This document shows, in pieces, positions 11,400 through 24,600 of a DNA stretch of 64,000 bases. A program made the translations under genes and the position numbers. The notes under the pieces were generated by a model, which was given only the letters and a program-made list of their open reading frames with translations, searched no databases and was not told the origin of the DNA. Location: assembly GCA_963969395.1 (NCBI GenBank), contig OZ017800.1, forward strand, positions 12,618,479 to 12,682,478. Reading direction: 5' to 3'. Numbering within the stretch: the first letter of the stretch is position 1; each line of letters begins with the position of its first letter. Origin of the DNA: Pseudoscleropodium purum (lineage: Eukaryota > Streptophyta > Bryopsida > Hypnales > Brachytheciaceae).

Positions 11400-12838
11400 T
11401 AGAGATCTTCAAATACACTATAATAAGGTCAAGAATCAAATTAAATGATAAAATAGATAGAAGCAATTGAGAAGTGGAAACAATCCATAACACTAATTCC
11501 TTAAATTTAGTTCATTAGTCCCAAATTACTTATCTCCCTTAGCAATATACTGCACACTAAATTTTAGGACTGAATGTGATTGCTTTAACTAAATGTGATT
11601 GCTTTCATTTTTAAAGCAAGTGTTTAATGAGATGATGCACAAGAAGTCTAGTTCATTATCTACTTTACAAATTAAAATAAGTTAAATATTGAACTTTTAT
11701 AGCAATTTGAAATTGATTGGATCAAAGATGAGGTGACATTGAACTTTTCATTGAATCTATTGAACTCTAAGCCATTCTTGTGCAAATTTAAACACATGGA
11801 GAAGGCAAGGTAGTTTCACAAGCAATCTTCCTTCTCTATAGGGATATCCTAATTTATATGTGACAGTTTGTATCTAATACAACCTCCTACTTTTTGATCT
11901 TTTTTTATTAGCAATTATCCATGTCCACTGGTTTTACACTTGAGAGGGCACATTGCACATAATTCACTATAGAATCAATTAATTGTAACATGCATTAAAA
12001 TATCAATGCCAAATCCTTAATACTTTCATTCCTCCAAATAGAACTAGTATTATGGGGCGTTGGAAGTATAAGAAACAGTTATACCAGTATAATAACATTG
12101 ACAAGACATAAGAACTAACAGTATCTAAATAAGTAATACTCAGCAGTGACAGCACACATTAAAACAGAACCAAACCTGGGAGTATGTACAGTTGGTCAGG
12201 ATGGTGATGTCAGAGAATAGAAATTACTAAAGGACCCCCCAAAGCTAACTTGTTCGAACACTCTCAAAATATGCAAAGGGGCAAGTACTAAGGTGAAACA
12301 AGAATTGGGCTGTATCCAATTTGGTAAACCAACTTGCAAATCGCAAAGCCGGAATTGCAAGTTCTGCCAACCCTTAGCGATTCATTTCATATCTTAAAAG
12401 CATTCAAAATCCATGCGTTAGGAAATGCCTGTCGGAAAATCTGAGGGGAATATTTACAGTCGAATTTAATTGAAAATTTGTCGTAAATCTCCGGAAACTC
12501 CGTTGAAGATACCGCATGACAGAACGTTATGCAAAATTCGCCAGAATTGGTAGCCTAAACCAAATCCTTGAAGCCATCCCAATAAAGAAAAAAAAATGAA
12601 AAAAAAAAATCTGTGCTATCCGTCACAGATTCGTTTCTCGTTGGTAACAGCTTTCTTTCCTTTATACAATATGATGCACAAACCTAATGTACATTAAGTA
12701 GAATAATCTAACGAGTGAGCTACCTAAGACAGGGTGCTTGAATATGCTTCAAATCGCATATTTGCACTGTCAATAGTATCAAATGGAAGAATGTTCCTAT
12801 TCTGGCAGCAGTCTGAGTTCAGCCACTGATCTTACCTG
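11400..12838. other. No gene seen; contains the 3' flank/UTR of the SMG7-like gene
   Basis: AT-rich to about 12050, then less so towards 12838, consistent with a 3'UTR of the minus-strand gene that ends at 12839. No polyadenylation site can be fixed from sequence alone. Confidence 0.5.
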
Positions 12839-15800
12839 CTAAGAATTGCTGCAGGAAGGATGCTCATGGTGCGCTCCAAATCCGAGGTTAATTTTGGCAG
12901 CATTCACTTTGGCTCCAAACTCGAGGAAACCCCCAAAATCAGAGATTGCGAATGAGGCTTTGCGCATGGCACTTGCCAGTTTGATCAATGCTCGAGGAAA
13001 AGTATGAGTGACTGTGTCAAGCCAATTTTCGGTTTCTTCACGGGTCCATTCCTTCAGTCGAGGTCGCTTAAAAGGACTTTCCATACCTGAGCCTTGACTT
13101 GAGCAAGGATTTTGTTCCTTGCAACTTCCTTGTCCAAGCTGACTGCTGAAACCAGCATCCTCATCATGGCATGTTCTACTTTGTGGTGCGGCCCCGTTCA
13201 CTCTCTCGGAAGGGCCCTCACCTGGATTTGTACCTTGACAATTTTGGCATCTCGAGGAAGGTAATGTACTCCGCGCCTGTGGAGTTACGGCATCATGTTT
13301 TCTTTTCTTGCCTCGCCCTGAAATGATAGGACAGACGTCCTCCAAACCTTTTCTTGGAGTATCCACCGAAGAAACAATTTTCTGATTGTCAAGATTTGCA
13401 GGGTCCCGCTGTACAGTGCCTTCAGCAACCAGTTGATCGGGTGCAACACCATTTTCTGGTAAACTCTCAACGGAATGACCGAACATCAAATGAGAAGAAT
13501 TATTTAGCTCTTGTGCCCTTGTATCATGGACAGTACAGCGAACCTCCTCCAAACTTGTTGCCAAGGGATTCTGTTTCCCTGGCTCAATGTCGACACCGTC
13601 TCCGTCCTTCCTCGTGCCATCTTCTTCACTTTGATGATCTGCTTCATGGCCTTTCGAGGATTCTGGAGAAGACCCTTTCGAAGGTTCATGGGGTGGATGT
13701 TTCTGTTTCTTGCTCTTTCTTGAATCAACTCCTAGATTCGCTTCTTCACTTTGGTGGACTGCATCATAACCTTTCGAAGAGTCTGGAGAGGAACTTTCCA
13801 AAGGTTCATGGGATGGATGTTTCCGTTTTCTGCTCTTACTTGAATCAAGCCCTTCAAGCGTGGTGCCATCCTTCTCAACATTCTGTTCTCCACAGTCGAG
13901 ATCAATGGGATCTTGAGCAGCGTCTGGGCGATTCAATGATAAGGATGCATGGGTGTCAGTCTCTTCACGAACCGCAAATAAATCTATGTGTTGCTCCTTC
14001 TCTCTTGGATCATCCACTTCGGCATTCCTGCTCAAGGGAACAAGAAGAGGTTTCGGTGTTCCGCAGACTGCCCTGAAGCTCAAACTTGGATTTAATGATT
14101 CTTCACCTGATGAGTGAGTCTGAGCTTGTTGTGAAGTCCCCGGTCGAGACTTCGTCCGTTTCTCTAAAGCTGGGGCTGCATCGACATTTCCATCGCCACC
14201 AGGAGTGGCTTTCACCCAGTCTCCAAGTGACAGCGCTCCCCGACCGACGGAACAAAAGGTGCCATCATCTTTAGGCTCTACATTGTTGCGAACGGGATCC
14301 TCTAAGATGCCTTCTACGTTGTTGTCACAAGGCTCACTTTCTGGTGGTTGTAAGGCGCTTCCTTCTGAGAAGCGGGAAACTTGGAGCTCTCTTTCAGAGA
14401 TAACTTTGGGCTGATGAGAGTCTTCTGCGGTAACATTCATAAGAATGTCAGCAATCTTGGTCTACAGATCATCCTGGAATATCGTCACGAAGATTGGACT
14501 TGCGAAAATGCGTAGGACTTTTCAACTCCTACAGTATTGATTCAAGGAAGACTCGTGCTCGGAGGTCTAATGCTCACAATCTTCGTGAGGAACTTCAAGT
14601 GCAGAATGGTTGCTATAAAAATATATATTTTCAGGTCTCTGTGAAGCAAATACTAAAGCACTATTAAATACAGCGAAACCTCAGAGCCCACTCAAAGAAT
14701 GCAGAAGAAAATGGAACACCCAGGAACAGAAATCCGTTTTTGAAGCTGGCGTAACTTACCACAGGAGAGGCTTGCAAGTTTGGCTGGGCCAGCAGAACCA
14801 GAGTTCCGGTCCCTGGCTTGCGGAAATAGGCAGTCATCCTTTCTGAAAGGGCTCGATAGAGTATTCTCAATACTCCGCTGGACAATACACGGGCCTTGAG
14901 TTTTCAACTGCATTGATCCATCTGCAGTCCTAACCGAACCTCCAGAGGATTGGGAGCATCTGATCCGTTCAGAAGGGCTAGCTCTCATAGAGGCCCAACC
15001 AAATGCAGACTTGCTCAGCGCAGTAATAGCGTCAAGTTCTGAAGAATCCAACTTGAGCACAGAACAAAGGAACGTCAAGGCCTTCATAAGGCGCTCCGCA
15101 CGCACAACACACGCAGACTCAGGCATATTGTGGGCACTCTTGACCAACACTGATAATTTCAAAGCAGTCTCCGAAGTTTCTAAATGCTTCAGAGGGACTA
15201 AACCACCCAGCTCTTTATCTTCCCACAAAACGGTTTCAGTTCCATGATGACCTTCCTTTTCAGAATAAGCTATAGAGTCTTTGTCGTGGGGTTTGGCCAT
15301 GCCAATTTGTTGCACGCACTTTGATAAGAGCATGCACGCTTCCTTCACGAAACTGCATTGCAGTTTCTCACATTCCTTATCACCCTGAATTTGTTGGCAA
15401 AATTCCGGGTAGCAGGACAACCAATTGCAGAAGACCACTACTGCAGGAAACAACGGGCTGCAACATGGCTCTTCCGTTCTCGTGCAATCCTGCAACACGC
15501 CAGTCATGAATCGAAATGCAAATATAGTAGCTTGCATCACAACGGGTGACATTTCCGGTCGCTGAGAATTACGATTACTCTTGTCTTTCTTAGGCCCGAC
15601 ATTGTGAACGGAAAAGATCAATAGAACGACGAGTTGCATGATACTGAACGCTTGATTCTTGAAACGATTAGATTTCTCGAGGGTGAAAGAAGAAGTAATC
15701 AGCGCGTTGTCTTGGGAGAGCAGAAGTTGAGCTTCTCGAAGCACGAGCGTAGAAAGCTCCGAGAAATCTTCCAACCTGTCCAAGAAGACGATATAAGGGT

Positions 15801-18778
15801 CGTGCTTATAATTGGGCAGCAATCAAGGTAGTCCTGCCAGATTTACTAGGCATCATTCGGTCACATAATCAACCAATTTAGGAAACAGTAGTGGCAGAAA
15901 AAGAGTCGAACCCTGATTTGTTGAAAAGAAGTCCAATAAGCGAGATGAAATGCACACGAAACCGTCTTTGCAATCGAGCAAGAGGGCACTCTGGATGAGA
16001 CTCTGTGCTGGACTTGTGACTCTCAAACGCTTGCGCCATTTCAATATCAATAGCCACATCGTCATCAGGTGAATTCGACAGCTGTGTATTGTGGTGTTGA
16101 TTCTGCGAGGAATACACGAATCAGATTTGACATGTGAAAAGAAAAAAGTTCCCAAAAAGGAAACCCGCAACTCATGAAATTGCGTCAAAATCGTGATTGG
16201 ACTATGCATAAAGCTCCGCACCATATTTTGAAGGAAGAAGTAGTCATTATCGCTAAACTGAGATATGAATACCCTGAAGTACCCAGGCTACTAATTGTTG
16301 ATTATAGTTACTCTCAAAACATATTGCTATCGCTCAAAAATGTGGTGTAAGCTTTCCTCTCGTGTATGGTTTCTATTAGTACATTTGTTAACATTCTTGA
16401 GGCATCCCAGATGATTTATTTCAACACCCCGAGATATGAATGCCACCACTTGGGCAATTACAAGTTAAAGAAGTGTGTTTTCAGGGAAGCGCAGCGAGTA
16501 AGTACCTTTTCAAACAGAAGCTTAGCATTTGCACGGGCAGTAGAAAAGGGAACATGCACAGCTAAACTATACATATAATGATACAAAGCCTGCAAGTTGT
16601 CCCCCGCATAGGTGGCGAGCACACCCAGCTGCAACACCAATACGGTATCCCACATAAGCTTTGATAAAGAAAATCTGGACAAGAAATTCGCAGGCATACT
16701 AGGAAGCTTCGATCAATGTGGATCTGAGGAACTGACGAAACGAAATGTTTATGTTCCCAGTAAGAAATTCATGCTTTCAGATGATACAAAGACCACCTGG
16801 GTTGGAACAAAAACCTGGTTATGAGGATTGCCACCAGAAGGCCACAGAGCAGAAGCTTGTCGGTAATAATTCGCTGCTACATACCAGTCGGGTGTTCTTC
16901 CTTCAACAACCAGGTGAAGCTCTTTATAGCGAGACAAATCTCCCAAATAGATGTAGCACCTGTGACAGACACACTGGCACCTTCTGAACCGTTTGTTGCT
17001 GCTGCTGCTAATCTCTGCCATTCCATTTCCAAACAACAGCCTTAGAAAAACAACACACGAAAAATCAAAGCCTACAATTTCGAAGGAGTCCAGCAGAAAG
17101 ATGCAAAAGATTGCTAGTTGCGGAGACATAGACAAATATGGATCGTACGCTTCCAAGCCTCCCACACCAACCGCACACCAACCGCGCGGAATGATTACAA
17201 GAAAATATCGTTCACATTAGAACAGAGATGGCTGCTTTCTAGTGAATCCTCTCCACATTACCAACTGTAGAATTGCAAGAAACCTTCTTGTATGATCAGC
17301 AATTGCGGATAACGATGCACAGTGGATGTGCTATGACGGGGAAGCAATTTGATTCTAATGAGGTTTTGGACATGCATCACTAAATGCAGCATCAATTACA
17401 ATACATGCATGACTCTCGGATCATTTATTTGTGGGAGGTTTAACCCGAGAGAGTCGGCATCCAGAGTTCATGATAACTATTTTCAACAGCTTACTGCGGG
17501 GGCTACAAGAATGTTGAAAAAAGAAAATTTTGTCTACTCGTCAGCGATGTGATGAACTTGGTCATACGGTGCTTCATGAATAGGTTCAGAATAGGTACAG
17601 GTAGGGTTGTAGGGATGGGAACTAAAAAATCAGTTTTATTCTAGATTGTTATGAATTGCCGAAGAATCTTATGACTGGATTCTTCAACGGCATAATTTAT
17701 TCTGAAAGTCAAAAAAGACTCCAGCTCTACATTCCCCCTCCTCCTAGGTTCTCTTAGGGGTCCAGACTAAAGCATCGATAGTTGCAGGAAGTTTCCATTC
17801 ACTACACACAAATTTTAATTTGCTAATAATTTGAAACCTGGAGAGTGCGGTCAACGGCAGGAATAAAATACCAGTTCGGTTGCCGGGAGAAGAAAACTTT
17901 CCAGCGAGTCCATGCTTAGCCCCGAGCTTGGCAATGAGCCCATGATAGAAACCCGTCGCTTCATCAAGAAAACACTTGTACTGACCCCCGACACGTTCGA
18001 ATTTCTGCTTTTCAACGGCTTTCTTCTTGTTAGGAACATTGGCAGCAGCCACAGCAGCCGCTTTCAGTTTCCCTAACCGAGCCCGAAACTCCTGGATAAA
18101 ACCGTAGTGAAGCTGCCACAGTTGCTGCTCTATCGATTCCGAGCTCGACACATTCTCCAAGATCACGCTCTCATAGCTCTCACGAATGTTAGTCGTGAGA
18201 GCTCGCACGGCTCGATCGAACGGGCCCTTGTTGCGTCGCAACTCGACCAGCTTCTGTTCTTGCTCACAAATCTGGGAGTGAAAGCGAGCATTTAACCTCA
18301 AGCCTAAAAAAATACTCCAGCATTCTCACTATCCAAACCCTAGAGCACAGAACTCCAAAGAAATATTCTCGCAAAAAATTCAAAGTAACCGTTTCCTCTA
18401 CAATTATTTTTTCACCATTTTACTGTCGTTCATAAATCTCCCAAGCGAATGCGACCAGTACCCCTAATCAACAGTTCAGCAATCTAAATCATAAACCGTT
18501 AACTCATTTTTCGCACTGATAATCAGAGTAAGCATTCCGGCTGCAATACTATTTTCAACTTTCTGCTCTTGCACACAAACTTTGCAAGCGAATGCGAGCA
18601 TTAAACCCTGAAGAAACACTCCAGCACTCCAAATCGTAAAGAACCGTTAACTCATTTTTCGCACTGAAAATCAGAATAAGCAATTGATCACGAAAGGAAA
18701 AGAAAAGAAAAGAATCACCTGATCGAGAGGAGATTGAAGAAAAGATCCACGCTCCGACTCATGGCTCGCGGCAGCCAT
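12839..18778 (-). CDS. SMG7/EST1-like nonsense-mediated decay factor (SMG7-like)
   Basis: SMG7/EST1 proteins bind phosphorylated UPF1 through an N-terminal 14-3-3-like/TPR domain in mRNA surveillance. My exon model (minus): 18778-18719, 18271-17872, 17014-16815, 16628-16506, 16102-15887, 15804-14760, 14612-14578, 14461-12839, giving about 1233 aa from MAAASHESERGS. Family signatures: LWQLHYGFIQEFRA (residues 71-84), RCYIYLGDLSRY (172-183), ALWPSGGNPHNQLGVLATYAGD across the exon 3/4 junction, FRVHFISLIGLLFN (309-322), and a helical C-terminal part of the EST1 DNA/RNA-binding-like region in exon 6. The last exon encodes a long polar tail with basic clusters (SRKRKH, KKQKH, KKRKH) and an internal 40-residue duplication. 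Weak points: exon 5/6 borders, the GTTTTT donor of exon 3, and a 35-nt micro-exon invoked because exon 6 (phase 1) and the last exon (phase 0) do not join directly. The last exon might instead be a separate gene starting at 14440. Confidence 0.75.
13621..13860 (-). repeat. In-frame 120-bp tandem duplication in the SMG7-like tail
   Basis: CTTCTTCACTTTG recurs at 13621 and 13741, exactly 120 bp (40 codons) apart. The two encoded units read SRKRKHPSHEP...SSPDSSKGYDAVHQSEE and SKKQKHPPHEP...SSPESSKGHEADHQSEE, each with a basic cluster that could serve as a nuclear localisation signal. Confidence 0.85.
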
Positions 18779-19013
18779 TATTCTTCTGAAGATTCTTCTC
18801 CGGTTGCAGAAATTGTTGTTTTCAGCTGGTGCAAGGTGATTAGGGGCAACAGCTGATTGTCCACATCAGTTACCGCAAGAGAAATGGACAGAAATTGTTC
18901 GAACAGAATGAGAGTCTCGCAAATATTGTCTGGAAGCAACGGCATTGCAGAGAAGCGAGAATCTCTTCACTGCCATAGCCAAAACGAATTTGCAAGGAGA
19001 AGCTCTTGGACTG

Positions 19014-19047
19014 CCGGTAACTACGGTAAACTTACCGTAGTTACCGG
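19014..19047. repeat. Perfect 16-bp inverted repeat, 2-bp spacer, upstream of the SMG7-like start
   Basis: Arms CCGGTAACTACGGTAA and TTACCGTAGTTACCGG are separated by AC. The palindrome lies 236 bp upstream of the SMG7-like ATG, in GC-richer DNA that may be promoter or 5'UTR. It could form a cruciform or hairpin, or be a dimeric protein site. Confidence 0.85.
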
Positions 19048-19049
19048 TA

Positions 19050-21600
19050 CTGCCAACGGCTGCCTTACCCTCGATGAACACTTCCGTAAGGTAGTTTACT
19101 CTTCAGTTAAAGCGACCATTTAAGAGTTGATTGCCTTTTCGTTGAAGCTAAACTCCTTGAAACAATTTCAGAAAATTTTTGTACAAAAGAAAAAGGAATT
19201 GGCATCTAACCCAAGTCATTTCATATCTTTCGGACCTTCGATGAATTAGTTACAATTTTTTGAAGTTGAAACACAATGATTATTAAAAGCGACCACCTCT
19301 TGAAATGTACACTAAGTTATTGGTACATTGAAGAAAGAAAAATGCACCTTTGAGTCATTATCAATTTTAGAGCATAGTTGCTTTTGGAGAAGACTACCTT
19401 ATGCATTTTTTGTCATCATGCTAAATTGAATTGAATGATATAAGGTGGAAAATGTCATATACGTAGAATGAACACTTAAAACTGTCAAAATAAACAATTT
19501 ATGATAGTTGGAAGCATCTTTTCTATAATTTTTTTTTATATTATGAGCAATTGAAAATCATAAATTTAAAAAAAAAGAAAATAGTTTTTTTGGATATGGC
19601 ATATAATTTTAAAAATTTTTCAAAGTTGAAGCTCTTTAATTAAACCACTAAAACTGTCATATAGCTAAATCTAAAACTAAAATCCCAAAAAATTAGTAGT
19701 CAACTAATTACAATTAAGTATAGGGAAATTTAATGACACTAATGAAGGACAATTTGATGGAAGTCTAGAATACATAAATGGATATGTAAATGGGTATATA
19801 GATAGTTTTGGATGTTTTCACCTTATGGCACTTCGAATTTGAATCATTATTGCTCCTCCCACATATCTCAAATTAAACCTATGAATTGGTCACATATTCT
19901 ACAATGTTATATTTGAATATATTAAAGTTCAAATGATATTAAAATGGAAGATGTTCATTGTTCAAATGTCAATCTATAGATGTATGTCATGCAATATTTT
20001 GTACATTGATAATGTATATTCTAAAAATCAAATATAATACAATATGCATGGATCCCTACAAATATATGATGAATAACACTAAGATGCTATTAAAGACAAA
20101 TAAAAGTTTGATGAATGACTTTTAAAAAAATACTATAATAGCAAAGAATTTGATAAAATTAACCTATTACAATGGCCTTGTTCTACTTGATTTAACTAAT
20201 AACTACCCTATAGCATTAGCTTGCTTTTGAATAAGAAAGTCAATAACCTTAGGAAAATAAGATACACTTGGTAATATTTTTAGTTTCATTTATTTAGCAA
20301 TGTAAACAACAATCTTCAATAGAGTGTGACAAATCTATATACTATGCAATCATAAGAATGGATGAAACATGAAAATAGGATGATAATTTTACTATATTCA
20401 TCCAAAATTTTGCACTCATCTAAAATATAATCCTAAAATTTTGTAGAAACTCAACAATTTCATTCACTAAGAAGGGATGAATCTATCACCAAGTATTCTT
20501 TACCATTTTCTTAGTCTTTCTTTTGAGGAAATTGTTACTAATAAAAAATCTTAGCACTTGGTTTGAATCCTAGTTCAAACAATCTAAAATCACATATTAC
20601 TTTCACATTAATATGTCACAAAAAATTACATATTAATATGATTGTAAATAGTCTACCAAGTGTAAAATGGATTCTAAATCATCTTTCTTGAGTGTACAAC
20701 TCTTAACCTAAAGTGTAAAACAAAACATTTCAAAATAAAATAATTCCATTTTCCTAATTCCAAACCTTAAGAATAATGCACTTGAAGTTGCATGTCACAT
20801 GGCATCATACTTTATTACAATGCCATATCAATTGTCACTTTAAAGACAAATCAAACCAACAAGTCACATAATGAAGTCAAATACTTATCCACAATCCTTC
20901 TCATTTCAACTACTTTGATCCTTCCAAAGATTACATCTCTATCATGAATCTATCACCAAGTATTGTCTATAATTCTCTATTATCTCTAAACATTCATCAT
21001 CAAAAAAATTAGTTTTGCAACAATGCATCAATGCACATCAAGAATTGGAATTTGGTATAAAGTTCCAATTGTTAATTAGACACATCAAAAATCAAAATAG
21101 TGACAATGCCCTTGAAAGCTCAATCACAAATGTACAAGAGAAGTGGAAGATAGAGGCTCATACAAAAAAAAATACCCAAACCAAAGAAGATGCTAAAAAT
21201 CTTGCCTTCTTGTTGCTTTTTTCTTAATTTTTTTTTTCTATAAACCAAGATTGAACTTTGAACTTGTTGATTGACTCTCCTTGAAAGTAGGGATAATTCT
21301 GAAAAATCAACCTATTGAAAACTCACTCTAGCATCTAGTCTTGAAAAACTTACCACTAGTATGTCCCTCACTAATATGTCACATACCTTAACACTTGAGA
21401 CTCCCATCTCTCAAGCATTATCTACTCTATATTGAAAAGAAAGCGCACCATCATTGAACTCAATTACAACTTGCCATTAAATCTATGAATGGGCTATTCA
21501 TTCACTTAAAACTGGCTTCAAACGAAGTACCTGCTCATCAGGCCTTTAGCTTTCCAAGGGAATAACTGCAAGTATAACTAACTCAAAGCAATAGTAAGGG
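19050..21600. other. No gene seen; AT-rich intergenic DNA
   Basis: Only short frames in A/T-rich sequence; no splice-supported coding segments and no long repeats recognised. It separates the SMG7-like 5' end from the 3' end of the Notchless gene. Confidence 0.6.
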
Positions 21601-21615
21601 TAGCCGTATGGGTGT

Positions 21616-24600
21616 CTAGCTCATCCACAACTTCAGAACACGGTCCCTGCCTCCGGAGGCGACCTTTTCACCATCAGCACTCCAGTCCACAGCAAAAACC
21701 TGAAAGCCAATTCATTGTCATGAATACCAGCACATGAAAATGAGTCTGATCACAGGTCTTCACACCGCTTATTTCAATTGCTGCAAGAGTTTTAATTTTT
21801 TGAATTTCCCTCCCTCATTTTGGTTTAGACACTTAAGCGAAAGTGAACATATTAATATAATCATATTCAAACAACAATCATCCAGTTGAATATTGATATT
21901 TGTTATAAATCAAATGCAAAAAAAAGAATGTCACAATTGAGTTTGACCAAGGTACATCCAGTTTGAATGCAAGAGACCTTTAGGAGTTAACAAACATTTG
22001 TTATCTCTGGTCTATCTTAAATACGTCAAACTCGCATATTGATGTGCCTCACAAATGCATATGATTCCAGATTAGTTCAAATTGATGTTATTAATGCAGG
22101 GCATAGTAATTGAAATAAGAGTAGTAACCCAAATTTCTTCACTCTTTGGAGAATGTACCTCATCAGCGTGGCCTGGAAGATCTTCTCGTAGCTTCTGTGT
22201 CCTCATATCCCACATCTGCAAAAACATGAAAAGCCTTCAAACTTCCGCTAAACTGCTAATTCTGAGGTCCTACTCTGAAATAGATGAAATAGTACTGCAA
22301 AAGCAAGATGATTAAAATGTGTTCAGAATAGTGCGTATCCTTCAAGCCCTTAATGCCTGAACTATTAACAGAAATTCCAAATTGGAAGCTCATAGCCTAT
22401 AACTTTCAAAGCATTTTCTCACTGTTCAAAAATGTAGAGCAAGTTTCTTCTTTCTTTTGGAATGTTTTGTTACCTCCTTTGATTCTATGAATCATTTAGG
22501 AAAGTAACATCCTTCCGTAATAGAAAATTATTAATACCGGTAATAACATTCAAACATATTTCTATTGATGAAAGTGTAGTATGTGATCTCCTCTTTATAT
22601 TGAAACATATTGCTACCTTCCTCGAAGATTCCTAAATGATCTATTTTAACTCCTATTGCAGCTACTTTTGGCCACTTAGGTAATTATATATCTTAAGAGC
22701 AATACACAAAGCTGATGAAGGTGTGCACCTTCATTGTCGAATCTTTGCTCCCGCTGACTAATAGCCTGCTGTCAGCAGACCAACTGTTGCATACCACTCA
22801 AAAAGATTAGAAACCCAAGTATAATACGCTTTCATTCTGAACTTCAACTATAAAAGCAGGTTGTGATAGGCAAAGGGCCATGTCTTTTCCCAAGATCTAC
22901 AGGCACAACGGGATGGCTTAAAATGACCATTTTGATGTAAAGGATCAAATTGTTTATCACCAGCATCAGGGATCAACATCGTGCGCATTATTCAATAAAG
23001 AAATAAGATTGAACAACAAAAGCATCTGCATGACCTACGCAAAACCAAAAGAAAAGCATAAGGCCTAATTTGAATTTTTCTCAGTACTTGGGGAGTTGAT
23101 CTAGATCATGGTCAATGAGTTGACTGAGACTCCAAATTTACATGTCAAACTGCAAAATTAATTGGTCCAGGAAGATCAAGAGTCCAGCTGACCTGATTTG
23201 ATAGACAGGGCCCACATGGCCGCGGAATGTGGCAATGAATTTTCCCGAATATCCATCCCAGAGCTTGACAGACTTGTCGAATGAAGCACTAGCAATCCAG
23301 CGTCCATCGGGAGAGAAATACACATGGTTGACCAACTGCGCAACAGAACTTCCAGTCAAAGGTGGAACACTGATTTCAAGAGGACAAAACTATGATTCTA
23401 CTTTCAGAACAGAGGACACTAGAGTTCTTCCATCGAAAAAAATCATAATTCACAGGGATTTCAGTAAAATTAGACATTTTCAGGAACTTTAGACAACATC
23501 ATACAGAGAACTTGCCCATGATTCAAGTGGAGATTTCCCCATGGTCACAATGATCATACAAAGGCCTTTCGGTGTATTGTGCACAGGCTTCCTTGTCATC
23601 AGTGTGACCTTAAGGAGACCTACCCATGGGCACGATCCTCTTTGTGATGATATCTACAAATTCCTGAAATTCTCTAAATTTAAAATGAAACTAAATACAA
23701 AAATGCCACTTCCCATCAGTGATTTTCCAAGGTATCAGAGGCAAAGAACGCATCGTTACCTGTTGATGGCCTGTCATTCTGGCTTTGGGTTGTTTGCTGG
23801 TTCCTGGCTCCCACAGAAACATAGTGAAGTCGTCTGATCCTGATACCAAACGCTCTTGGGAATCACGTTTCGCTGCCTTGTATCGAACCAATGCTGCCTA
23901 AAATGAACCCAGTGTCACAAGAAAGTTCCAGATCACTTATACGAGAGTGCTGTAGGCACAATTTCCAGCATCATAATACCAAGGAGTCCTTGCAAATCTG
24001 AAATCTAATAAGCTGTGTGAAAAGCTTCCAATCAGGATATGGTACACACGCCAAGCAGAGGCTGAACAAGACATACTTTTAGTCACTCTGAAATCCTATC
24101 ACTGGAAAAACGAACGAATCACTGGTGATGACTTAGAGAGTTACCTCTTTCATCTCTTCTGCGGAATTATACTGTTTTCCAGTGTGATCAAATGCTCCAG
24201 TTCGCAATACGTACTCCGTGCTCAGTGCCAATGTGTTAACCCAATGACCGTGCCCCTGATTCAATAAAAGTACAACAAAATGAAACATTCAGAAAATAGT
24301 CTCCAATTACATATATAGTATTCACCCCAAGTGCTAGAATTCACCATTTCCACAAACAGCACCGTCACCAATTTCAATCACACGCATGTCAAACAATCTC
24401 ATCTAGATGTGCTCCATGCAATCATAATCTGGAAATAATTTTCCACAACCTCAACGACTGATACAGTCTATATGTATTCTACCATCGCATCTAAAGATAA
24501 AAATACCTTCAGCTCCCGAATAAGCTTGCCTTGTGTCGTCTCCCAAACCTTTATAGTGCAATCTTGAGAACTGCATATCAAACGTCATAAAGTATCTTTA

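Noticed and set aside
13354..14076. 240-residue plus-strand open frame
   Set aside because: It lies opposite the last SMG7-like exon, and its composition (His/Leu/Ser-rich, no motif) is that of an antisense shadow of coding sequence.
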